Source of the DNA: Anaeramoeba flamelloides
Lineage: Eukaryota > Metamonada > Anaeramoebidae
NCBI GenBank assembly: GCA_027625915.1
Contig: JANTQA010000023.1
Location: 3,596,001 to 3,660,000, forward strand
DNA length: 64,000 bases
Direction of reading: 5' to 3'
Shown one piece after another: positions 25,052-38,400 of this stretch (positions are counted from its first letter, which is position 1; each line of letters opens with the position of its first letter). The notes below the pieces were generated by a model that was not told the origin of the DNA, made no database searches, and saw only the letters and a list, made by a program, of their open reading frames with translations. The position numbers were made by a program, and so were the translations under genes.

Positions 25052-26902
25052 ATGTCCTTTTTGAAGCGTGTTTTTAAGAAAAAAACAAATGAAATCCAAG
25101 ATTCAACAATTTCTAATACTCTTGTTGAAAATATTTTTTCATCCGAATTTAGAAAAGATCCAACTTCATTTAAAACACATCAAGTCCGAGGAAAAGAGTT
25201 ATTTGATTTATGGGTGTTAAAAAAAAATCAAAAAGAAACAGTACGGATTTGTTTTTGTTTTTCATTTTCCATTTCCTTTTTCAAATTTTTTTGTTTTTCA
25301 CCAAGAGGAACCAAAAACAAACAATTTTTTTTTATTTATTATTTTCTTGTTCTTCTTCTTTGAAAAATAGATTAATTTTATCAATTGGTATTCTACCTTT
25401 TCCAATTGTTTCTTAGATGCTTACATTAATTGGTCACCTACAAACAAAAGAACTGAAACGACCATGATTGTCAAAAAAACCAAGAAAACAAACAAGAAAA
25501 TGAGAAAGAAAATCAAAAAGAACAAAAAAAACAAAAAAAAACAAAAACAAATGAGCGATAATTTTTCACTTGAAATTAAACAAGACAATGCCCATCCAAT
25601 TGAATTAATAATATATACCTTAAGAATTCTTTTGTATCTTCGCCAGACCTTTTTAAATGGTGACTATCCTTAATTAAAACAAACCAACATTAAAACAACA
25701 AAAAAAATTAAAAAAACAAGAAATTAAAAAGAAAAAAAGCTAAATGTAAAATCTTTTTCTAACAATATGATCCTCTTTACTCTTTTAATTTCTTATTGCT
25801 TTTTTATAGAATATGAAATTGAATCAGAAATAAGTATTGAATTTATGGAGCAAGACGTTTCTTTACCCACTCTCGCAGTTTGTTTAGAGATGATATCAAG
25901 TTTGGGAAGATCAAAATTAAATTTAAAAAACTTTATTGAGTATGGTCTGGTTGAGTGTTTAGTGTCCTTATCTCAAATAATCGGATTATTCTTGGAAAAG
26001 TTTTTAAAGCATTTATTAAAATTGCCACTAATTGAAAAGAAGTGTGAAAATAAAAGTAATTTGAAAAAGGAAACAGAAAAGCGAACGACCAAAGATAAAA
26101 AATACAATTCTGTGAATGTCTCGAAAAAATATGTGAAAGGCATTTTGTTTACTTCATATTTTTTAATCAAATTCCCAGAATTGATCACACTAATTACAGA
26201 TTCGGGCATTTGGAATAATAATAATAGTAAAAAAAAATCAATTGAGGATAATCACAAATATTTTTGGGTAATTCATTATAACGCCATTCAGCCTTTAATT
26301 AGTAAGTCATTTTTTTATTTTTCTTTTAGTCTATTATGAATGAAAATTTTGATTTCTATAATTTTTCTGAGATCTTTGAATTTTTTTTTATTAACAATTT
26401 GGGAAAAAAAGTGAAACTTGGAAAAAAAAAAGATGGTTTTTAATTGGGAACCTTAACAGAACCACAGAAAACAAAAAGTAAAATCAATAAAAAGAAGAAA
26501 TCAATTAACTTCAAATAATAACCCATTATATTATTTCCAATCAAACCAACAAAAAAAATTCAAATCTACTTGATTATCGAAATTAGTTGAGTGGTTTGGA
26601 GATCGACAAAAATAGTCAAATTTTTTCAACAAATTTTTAATGAAAGATCAATCAAAGAAAATTCCATATCAAAAGATCGTATTAAAAAAACTGTTATTGT
26701 GTTGAATCCTCCATTTTTTCTTTAATAAATTGATTTTTTCTTTTATTAATTGATCTTACTTTTCTTGTTTCCATCAGGATACCTATTGAACAATCATGTT
26801 GATCTTTTTCACTTTTTTTCCCAAATGGCTAGTTTCATTTTACGAAAATCAAAAGAATACAAAGACATTAAATTAGTTCAAGAAATCACAATTGTTTCTC
26901 TC

Positions 26903-26940
<38 letters not shown>

Positions 26941-29900
26941 AAATTCAAAATTTTCCACACAGTTAAAACGGCCCAAACAAACACAATAATACAATTTTAT
27001 TTAAATTGGAAATAATTTTGATTTTTGAAAAATATGAAAATCATTTTTTCATCTATTTATTTTTTTGTTTTGATTTCATTTTTTGAATTACGTAACTTGT
27101 TTGGGGTGATCAATTTATTTTTTTCAACAATTGATACTAGATTAAAGTTGAGTTCTTCCAAATAGAAGAACTCAAATAAAATAAGTTGATAGTATCTAAC
27201 CATTGATCAATCAATATTCCTAATAGAATTTAAACAAAATATAATAATACATTTTTTGTTTTGCCCATCTCCAAAATTTTTAACACTCTCGACAATTTAT
27301 TAGTATTGATAATTTTTTATTTTTTGTTTTGTGAGTATTGTAATTTATAAACAATTGTTAACATTTCAATTCGTGAATGGATTCTAATTTCGTATTTCTT
27401 CTAGAATTGATTAAATAAGATTTTTTTTTCAAAAATTGAATTTTGATGTGTTAAAAAATTTGAATTGGGGTTTATATATATATATATATGAAAAGAATCA
27501 TCTAATCTGTTAATTAGAAAATTTTGAAGTGACTAAAATGGAAAATTCTAATTCAAATAGGGTCTGAAAGAGAAACAGTCATTAGAAGTATTTGAAACCT
27601 AATTTAGTTTTCTAAAAGAAAGAGAAAAAAAAAAAGAAAATAAAAAAAAAATGAAGAAAACCAAAAAAAAAAAAAAATAAAGAAGTTAAAAATAATTGAT
27701 ATGAGAAATCTTGAGGTCTTTTGATTCAAATGAATTTGTGCGTGTGAGGCGATTACAAAATTATTTAATTTTGAGCTCCTTTTTTCCTAATTGGTATGTT
27801 GAACCATATTGGTCAAAAAGTATTCTATGGTAACATCATGAATTTCTTTTATGTTCATTTTCCTCAATAATTCATCTGTATCTTTTTTGACTATGATATT
27901 AAATTTAAAAATCTTGGATTTTTTTGAGTTATTTTTTCCAATGCCTTCTGTTTTTCTCATATCTTTTAAAGTTCCATATGAAGTGTTCTACATCATCAAC
28001 TTTCTTTTTACAGCATGGGCATATTTTGGAGTCCACTCCTTTTTACCATAAATAGATGTATCTATCCAACCCGTTACAGAACGGTTTCAGTTTGAATATG
28101 GTTGTTTATGACTTTTAATTTAAGTAAGGCTTTTTTTTGTTGAAATTTTCATTGAAAAAGGCTGATTTTAAGGTATTTTTTCAGCTTCCATTTTTCTTCT
28201 TCTTTTCGGGATGATTCCACCAAAGTTTTTTATTGCTAAATTTTGAATTGGAGTTTATTATTTTGACATAAAAATTAATCCAACTAATCAAAATTAAAAT
28301 TTTATATAAAAAATTCTAAAGAAAAATTCTAATGAGAAATATTAATATGTGGAATAAATTGAAAAATTTCTTTTTGTTTCGATCTTTTTCAAAAAAATAA
28401 AAAATAAAAAATAAAAAATTGTTCTAATATTAATAGATATTTTTTCGGTTCTACAACAATTATCAACAAATTACATTTTACCTGGAGCATTATGTGATTT
28501 ACAAATCAAAAGTTTACAAACATTAATTAACATAAGAAAAAGGCCAGACATTAGTTTTTCAAGTTGCAATGATGATTTAATTGAATTATTATGCAATATA
28601 TTCCAATTCCCTAATTTCAATTTACCACACGTAATAATGTTTCCAACAAAAGAATTAGATGAAACGCAATTAATAAATTATTACAAAAATTATAGTTATA
28701 ATTTTTATGGGAATAGTAGTAAAATCATTCATGTAAAAAACAAAAATACAAAAGAAATGAGTCAAACACAAAATTTCAATGAAAAGGAAAAAACAAATAT
28801 GCTTGAACAAATAAATAATATATTTGTTCAATATCAAATAATGACAAAAGAAGAATACCAACAAAATTTATTAAATAAATCTTTGCTATCACTTGAATTG
28901 ATGAGAATATCATTAATAAGGAATATAGCATTTGAAAAAAAATTAGCTGAACATTCCAATTTTTCAAAGTTATGTGATTTGTTATTATGGATCTCAACAA
29001 CTTTTATTCCAAAGGAAATCAAAGAATATAAAAAGCAAAACAAGCAAATAATTATTAACAAATCCGAAGATTTGAAAATTACAAGAAGAAAAGTATTAAT
29101 TGAAAAATTACAAGATGATAAACACGAACATGAATTACAAGGATTGCTTATTTTAGAAAAATTACAAGTAGGCTCATTACATAAGAATTCGAAATATAAT
29201 GCGCCAAAATCACAATTACCAAGAAAGGTGCAATTGGGGGAAAATATCCAATTTACAACAAAAAAGGAAAATAAAAATTCAGGTACAAATAATAAACTTG
29301 GAAATGAAATGGAATTAGAAAATCAAAAACTTTTAAACCAAAATTCCATTCTACAACAATTTTTTTCATTATTAAAATCAATTTGTAAAGAATCAAATTC
29401 AAATTTGAAACATTTAATGAAGAATAAAAAAGTAAATGATAAAACAAATTCATATTTCCATGAAAATAAACTATTCCAATCAAATGAACAAAGGAAAGAT
29501 CAATCATGGGAATATAACAAAGCAAAAAATGAAAAGGAATATTCAATAAACAATAATAAAGAAAATAATGCTTCTGATCTTAATAAAAATAACATTTCGC
29601 ACAAAAAGGACAACGAAGAATTACTACAAAAGCAACAATGGAGATCACAACGATCTTGGACAAGTTCCGTTAAAACGATCAGTGTAAAGCATTCAATCGT
29701 ATGCATCTGTTTAGATTTGTTTCAATATAATTTTCATAAATCATTGAATACTTTAAAAGCGAGGGATTTTATTAAAATCATATATCCAGGATTGCAATTA
29801 CATGTCTTAAATTTCTTTTATGATATTATCGATTGTAATATTTTGAATCAGATTCGCAAACAACTTTGGGAAACATTATTAACACCATTTTTTTATTCTG

Positions 29901-32900
29901 AAATAAATTTCCATCTTCTTCGAAACAACCAATCCATACAATTGTATGAATATATTAAAAGATTGCTATTTCAATTTATTTATTATACCGTTACAGAATT
30001 AAATTATGATTATAATAATACACAAGAAACACAAACTTTAATTAATTTGTTAAAAAATAATCATTGGAATTTATATGTAATATATGACATTTCAAAAATT
30101 TTAATCAAAATCGTTCAAAATAATTTAAATCAATTAAAAATGGTCTTTGTACAAACAAACGGTATTAGTGTTTTTACTAATATTTTAAATAATTTATATA
30201 AAATCCAAAAATTATTTAAAAAAAATCTTAAAAAGGATTTGATAGTCAATTTTAGTAATGATATTTTTTATAAAACCAGATATTTGACTTTTTCTGTTTT
30301 AGATCATATAATGTTTTTGCCTGATATTAGCCAACAAATAGTCTCAGAACCTACTTTAATTAATTTGTTAATGGAATTAATGTTGGAACCACAAGTTAAG
30401 GATTACGCTTTAAATAAGGTAATTACTTTAATGTTGGCTACTCCAATTAACCCCCCGATTGAATGGGAATCATTATATATATCTTTTGTTGATATTATTA
30501 ATTTTTTAACAATAAAAATTAAAAAATTAATTAATAAAACAAATCTTAATCAATTAAAAAATAAAAAAAATAGTAATGGTGATATTGTTAAAGAGAATGA
30601 GATTGTTAATGAAAATGATAATGATGATGATGAAATTAAAATAAAAAATGAAAATGAAAATAACAATAACAACAACAACAATAATAATAATAATAATAAT
30701 AAGGATAAGGATAAGGATAATAATATTAATATTAATAATCAAAAGTTAAATTCATTAACTCAATTAACTCAAGATTTATTAATTGCTGTAAGGAATACTA
30801 TTTTACAAAATCCTAATTCTTTACAAAATTATTTGACTAAGGCAGGAATTTATCAAGTATTTGAAAATATATTAAATACAATTCCATTAGGCTGCCAATT
30901 AAAAATATTTGTGTTACAAACATTAAGTCAGTTATTAAGCAATAATAGAAATAATATGAAATTGTTTAAAAAGGAATTTGGTTATGACAAATTAGGTAAT
31001 TATTTATTTAGAGTACAAAATGGGCAATATAATGAGCAAATCAACAATATGTTATTAAACATGTTGGTAAAAGAAGGAACATTTAATATTGAAAATAATT
31101 TTATAATCTATAATTATGAAATAATTTTAACAATTTTCACATTAACTATTAAATTTTCAAAAAAAAAATATTTTAAAAATTTGTTAGATTTATTTATTAA
31201 CATTTGCCAAAGATCAATTCATAATACTCAGTGTTGTTGCCAGGCTGGTTTGGTATCATTTTTAGGTAATTTATTGCCTTCATTAGTGTCAACAGATCTA
31301 ACGAATCAAACAGTACAATTATTGGGTATTATTGGCTCGCATTCGATGACTGTTAAAGAATTACAGACATTTTTTGATTTATTGCAACCAATAAAAGGCA
31401 TTTTTCGATCGAACCATTTCCATTTAATTTTAAATTCCTTTCAAAAAATGACGAAAAAAGATCGTAGTGGGCCTCAAGTATTTTTTGATTTTAATGGCAG
31501 ATCAGCTTATTTGGAAATACCCGAAATTAATAATTGGCCATCAAAGGGATATTCTTTTTGTACTTGGCTAAGAATTGAATCATTAAATAATCCCAATGCT
31601 CAATTTTTACAATTCAATGACCAAATTAACGAAAACAGTAACAACAGCAGCAATAACAACAACAACAACATTAATCATAATAATTCGAATAAAAATAAAT
31701 ATAAATATGAACCGAGAATATTTTCATTTTTAGATGAAAAGGGGCAGGGTATTGAATTATTTATCGTCAAGCAACAAAATTTAGAAGATATTCAAATTTT
31801 TTTGGTCTTAAAATTAATACATAAAGATCATATTGAAAAGTTTAAACTACCATTAAAAATACCACCTTTAAAATGGTTTTTTTTATCAATAACTCAATCA
31901 AATTCAAATAGAAAAACAAATAAAAAGAGAGAAGTGAAAATCTTTATTGATGGCAAATTAGAAAATAAAAAGCTAATGAATTATCCTGCAATAAAATTGC
32001 CTTATAAATTTAATAGGATTGGTTCTAATTATAAAATTAAATCCTTAATTAATAAATTGAAAAAAGAATATTACTTTTATGGGCAAATGGGTGTAATATA
32101 TTTTTTAAATGATTCATTAACAAATGATCAAATTTCGAATATCTACAATTTAGGGCCAAATTATATGGGTACTTTTGAAAAGCCAATCCATTTATTAATA
32201 GATAACAATAATAATTATAATTACAATAATAGCAATGGTAATTTAAATAATGAGAATAATAAAATAAGTAATCAATTTTTAGATGGAACCCTAACTGAAA
32301 AGATCTTTTTGTGCTATAACTCACGCGCATGTGATGAAAAATTCTGTTTTGATCAATCGCCATTTGTATTAAAAAATCTTAATGGTAAATTAAATGGGAT
32401 GTTTCAATCAAATTCCAAAGACTTGTTTGATATTATCCATTGCCTTGGCGGGTTTAAAATCTTTTTCCCCTTAATTGTTCAATTGGATTCTCCCGAGTAT
32501 AGTAAGACTAATTTACTATTATTTGAACAAAATTTAAATAAATTCGAAAGCAATGTCAATCCACAATTAAGTTATCAATTACTTGAAATGATCAGTAATA
32601 TGATCATTTCAAGCAGGGTAACACAGGAAGATATGATTAGATCCCGGGGTTCAGTTATCATTCGGTATCTCTTTCAAAAATTGAATCCAGAAAATTTTAC
32701 TAAACGAACGATCTTAATATTAAAAGAATTATTTTTTGACTTGAATAATATCATACTATTGAAGCAATTATATAAAAATATTATTTTAAATTTCGATATT
32801 TGGATATATTGCTCATTTGATGTACAGCAGCAATTGATAAAATTGATTAATTCATTACTTAAATTAAATAAATTTCAAAAAATAATCAAATTTCAAATAT

Positions 32901-34055
32901 TAATAGATATAATCAATAGGTATTATTGGTTAGAACCAGAAATCATGTCAAAGATAATTAATGAAAATAAATTACATTTTTTAACAAATCAAATAATTAA
33001 CGGCAAAAGGCCCAACAAGGAAACAATAGCCAAATTAAGAAATTTGTTTTTTAACAATTTACAAGATAATATCCTATTGACAATAAATAATAAAGATGAT
33101 TGTGTCTTTAAAATTATTTCAGTAATCGATACTATTGTTTGTTTAAAAAACACAATCCATATTTTGGATTATATTAAATTATTAATTTATTGTTTCCAAA
33201 ATATTACTGACGAATCAATTATCGAAAAAATTTTGAATAACAAGATTTTTCTGAATTTGTTTCCTCATTTATTATCCAAAAAATCAATCAAAATAATTAA
33301 AATGACTTTAAAGTTATTGTATAATATTAAAACAAATCATTTATTAAATCTAAATTATAAAAAATTGCAATCAAAAAATTATTTGTTCCAATCAGAAGAA
33401 GATTTTTTTTTTATTCACCATTTATTGTTGTTAAAGAAGAATAATTTTAATTTGTTATATTTCTTTTTATTATTTTGGTTAACTGAAAATATTAAAATTG
33501 ATTTCTATTCAATAAATCATGAAACATTGAATGAAGAAAATAATTTAAACAACATAGTGCTACTTAATAAGAATAAAAAAACTATTTTACAAAAGCCATG
33601 GGTATTAAAAACTTTATTTAATCTAATTGGTGCTTTTAACAATAATAAAAATAGTTTAAATTGCTTAATATTTATTAAAAATTTGATAAATAATAATCCT
33701 GAAAATTTGGAAATATTAACGAAACAATGCGAAATCAGATATTGGATTATCAAAAATATCGATTTAAATATTTTAAAAAAATTAGATTATAAAATGATGA
33801 TCAAAATGTATAAAATAAATTCAAATAATAATAAAAATGAAAATGATATTATTGAGTTTACTAAAATTAATGAAAATGAAAAAATTAATGTAAATATTAA
33901 TCTAATATTTTTAGAGATATTAAATTTAATACATTTTTATAAATTTGAAAAATTTGGTATTAAATCAATTGAGAAAACAATAACTTTAATACCATTTTGT
34001 TTAAATATTAATCAATTAAATAAAAATAGTACTAGTGGTAGTAGTAATATACGTA

Positions 34056-34087
<32 letters not shown>

Positions 34088-35447
34088 CATAATAACGATA
34101 ACAGAAAGAATGAGAATAATAATTCGGAATTGAATGAGAATGCGAATGAGAATGAGAATGTGAATGATAGCAAAGATAAGGATAAGGATCAGAAGAATAA
34201 TAATAATGATAATTATATTCAATTGGAAAAAAAAAAAATTGATTTCAAAGATTATGAAAATATGTTAATTAGACAATTATTTGTATTATTATTAGATTCA
34301 ATAAAAAATAAAATCAAGAGTAAATCAAAAAATTTGCAAAGAAGATCCTCATCAATTTTAAATGAAAAAAAATCATTTTTAGATAATTTTTTCCATTTAT
34401 TAAATTTAATTATTAATTATATAAAATTTAAATATTATTTGATTAATAAAGGAAAAATTTTCAATTTACAAAAAAATAATTTTAATGAAATAAATAATTT
34501 CAAAAAAGCTTTAAAATATGGATTAAAAGTGGGATTGAAATTTAAAAAATTCAATTTATTCAATAATCCCATTTGGGAAGATTTCTTTTTAGTCAATAAA
34601 ACGATCCAAATCTTAGATAAAATCGGCTTTTTTGAAAAAGCAAATAAAAAATATTTAAAGGAAAAAAATACTAATCGAAATTTATTATCAGAAATAATCT
34701 TATTAATGTTATCTTCGATTCAAATCGATTGCTTATTGAATTTTCAAAAAATAATTGAAAAATTAATTTTTATCATTCAGGGTATTTTCCAAGGATCAAA
34801 TCCTGGCAATTTACCTCCCAAGCATAGACTAATCGCTGGATTTTTGTTTTTAAAATTAATTAATTTATTAATCACTGAAAGCGGAAATGAATGTGAAAAT
34901 TCTCAAATGAGACAAATTTTATTAAGTTCATTAATTCAACAATTATTATATTCATGCTATCCCTATTTCCAAAAATTAATGAAAACCTTTTCGAATTCTA
35001 ATTTGAATTCCAGTTTCGAGTTTAGCCAATCTTTTTTACATGAAAGTAAAGATGCAAATAAATTATTAAAATTAAAATATTTAGATTTTATAAAAATAGT
35101 TAAACAATCCGACATGCAAGTAATATTAAAACAAATTTTCCAGCCCATTGAAACAGAAATAATCAAAGAAAACTTATTAAGTGGTGATAGGTATACTAAA
35201 GAGAGAAAAGTTTTATTAAAAAATAATTTAAATAACTTAGAAAAGGATCAATATTTAAATATTGTATTAATTAAAAGTTTTAATAAGAATTTGTTTAATA
35301 ATATAAATCAATTCAAATTAAGTGAGCAAGAAAGAATCGATAATTATAATCTGAAATTATTAAAAAAATCACATTTGGGTAAGAAATTATGGAATAATTT
35401 AATTAGAACGATCAACGAAGAAAAAGGTTCTTATGATGATGATGATA

Positions 35448-35480
<33 letters not shown>

Positions 35481-38400
35481 TTAATGTTAATGATGACAAC
35501 GATGATAATGTTAATGTTAATGAAACCGAAATGGTAATGGAAAATGACAATGAAAATGATAATAATAATGACAATTATGATCAAAATAATAATGATAATA
35601 AAAATAAAAATGCAAATAAAATTTATTGGAAATTAGATAATACTGAAGATTCTTTACGAAGAAGAATGAGATTAAAAAGAAATTATGATTATGATTCACA
35701 TTATGAAGCTTCGGTTAGAAGAGATTTAAAAAATAAAGAAGAATCAGATAAGGTTATTACAGAATGGCAAATGAAACTTTCTAATCAAAGTAAAAAAATT
35801 TTGGGAAATATCCAAAATGCATTTATTGTTGATGAAACTGAAGAAATTGAAAATGATATGATTGAGGAAATTGAATTGGGAGAATTGGAAGAATTGGAAG
35901 AAACCATTAAAGAAAAAATTATTTTAACAATCAAATGCAAATTAATTACACCTTTAAAAATTACCAATGGTGTTTTTGAATTAACTACAAAAACGCTAAA
36001 CTTTAAACCCGATCTCTCAATCAATTTACAGAATAATGATAAAGAAATAGAACAGCAACAGTCAGAAGAAAATTTGGAGAACGTCAAAGAAGAAAAATCT
36101 TGGGAATTAAAAGACCTTGTTGAATTACATAGAAGAAGATACCATTTAAGACCGTCAGCTTTAGAATTTTTTTTAATGGATAAAACAAATTTTTTTATAA
36201 ATTTCGATCAAAAAAATGATCGAAATAAATTATATTGGAACATTATCTCATTGAAACCAATCAACTTGGTTAAAAATAATTCAAATAATCCAAAAGGTTG
36301 GATTAAAAAGTCTGGTTATACCAAAATGTGGAAAAAAAGAAAAATCTCTAATTTTGAATATTTGATGAAATTAAATACAATTGCCGGTAGAAGCTATAAT
36401 GATATTAGCCAGTACCCTGTGTTTCCCTGGGTTCTATCCGATTACACAAGTGAAACAATTGATTTAAATGATCCCAAAGTTTATCGAGATTTATCAAAGC
36501 CAGTAATTACTTTTTTTAATTTTTTTTTTAATTTTTTTCAATTTTTAATTGAATATTTATTTATTTTTTGATTTTTTGAATTTTTCTTTATTTATTATTT
36601 TTTTTTGTTTTTTTTTTTCAATTTTAATTTATTTCTTTGAAATCCTTTATTTTTTAGATGGGAGCCTTAAATGAAGATAGAAAGAAACAATTTATTGAAA
36701 AATATAAAATGTTTGCAGAACAAGCAAAAGAAAGTTTAATACCCCCTTTCCATTATGGTACTCATTATTCTAGTGCTGCAGTTGTTTTATATTATTTGGT
36801 TAGAATGGAACCTTTTACTTCCTTAGGAATTAAATTACAAGGTACGAATATTTTTTTTTGATTTTTTTTTTTTTTTCTATTATTTTGATAATCATAAGTA
36901 CACAAAGAATTGTTTTGTATGTTCCAAATGATTAAAAATATTTTTTGAAATTTTTTTTCATTTATCAAGTATATCAGGTAATAATATATTCAGTAAAATT
37001 TATGATTGTTTTTGATTAATTATTTTAAAATAATTTAATCAATATGAATTAAGGACTATCCGAATTTTATGGCAAGTGAATATTACTTTTAAAGACTAAA
37101 AAACTACGCTTATTGACTGAAAAAATGTTGAGTCAAGAAATCTTGTTTTGTTTAAATTTTTTGCTTTTTTTGCGAAATTTATTCAGTTGTTGAAAAACTT
37201 TTTCAGAACCCAAATTCGAAATTTACCTTGAAAGGGTTGGAAAATCAAAATCCTCTTGCTATAATTATTTTCCGATTCATATTAAAATTTGATAGGGTTA
37301 ATGGTAATAGATATAAATATACTGTTAGATAATGTAGAAAGTAAGAGAAGTAAGTGGATAAAAAAATAGCTTTTTTTTATTTTTTATTTTAAAGGGTGGA
37401 AATTAGTTTCCTCTTATGATCGTTAGGGTTTTTTTACTCTTTGAAATAAAAAGAAAATTTCTGAATTTTTCTTTTTATTTCTGGAATTAAAGAAAATTGA
37501 CGTTTGGTTAACCAGAATTTAAAAGAATTGAGTAAAATATCTGATTTTTACTTATAAAAAAGAAAGCTATATTTGGCTTTTCCAGCATTCAAAAGAATAG
37601 AGTAAATTCTTTGGTTTTTCTCTATTCTTTTGAATTATGGAAAAGCGCCGTTAGGTTTTCTTGAGTTTTCTGTTTATTTGTGAAGTGTTCTAGGTTTTTT
37701 TGTGGTTTTCTATTTTATTTGGAAAATCTATTGATTTTCGTTAGGTTTTTTTGAGTTTTCTATTTATTTGAAAAATCAATAGATTTTCGTTAGGTTTTTT
37801 TTACTTTAGAAATAAACCGAAAATTTTAATAAATTTTCGGTTTATTTCTAAAGTAAAAAAAACCTAGAACACTTCACGAATAAAATAGAAAACTCAAGAA
37901 AACCTAAAGAAAATTGATTGATTTCGGAAATAAACAATATAAGAATTAAAAAAAATAGCCGTTAGATTTAACAAATAAAAAGGAAAACCTAGAACTTTTT
38001 TCTCCATTCTTGTAAATTCTGGAAAACCTAGGCACTCCACGGTACTCTACGTCTCTTCTCTAATTTCTAAATTTTTATTGAGAAATTTCAATAAAGAATC
38101 ATAATTTTCTTTATCATTAACAAATGATAAAATAAATAGTGTGCCTTTATTTTGAATAATGCCAAAGATATTATTTTGATTATTTTTTTTTCGTTGAACA
38201 AATTCTTTAATCCAGATTATTCGATTTTCTTTATAGAATCGACAACCTCATAAGAAATGACCGATATATTCATCTATTTCCCAGTTGATAACCATTTTTT
38301 CATTTTTGTCTTTTCTGTTTTGTTTTCATTTCCTTTTTTCCAGTTACTTAATCTGTTTTAGTTAGATATCGAAATTTTTCTCAATGATTGATAATAGGTT

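Larger units (their letters stand above)
26903..28436 (+). other. Intron region between BEACH exons 4 and 5
   Basis: The likely donor is GTATAT at 26903, at the edge of a (TA)n microsatellite (26904-26935). The acceptor is TTAATAG ending at 28436. The region contains R1 copy 3 (26945-27600) and a minus-strand LINE B fragment (27780-28150). Phases on the two sides differ by one base, so an exon of length 3n+1 may lie within. I could not identify it. Confidence 0.55.

Noticed and set aside
26904-26935. (TA)n tract as an origin or regulatory element
   Set aside because: Similar TA microsatellites occur at several other places without any shared context, so it is treated as simple repeat.
27851-28051. 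A 66-codon plus-strand open frame in the BEACH intron as the missing exon
   Set aside because: It is antisense to the LINE family B C-terminal end and has no BEACH-protein character.
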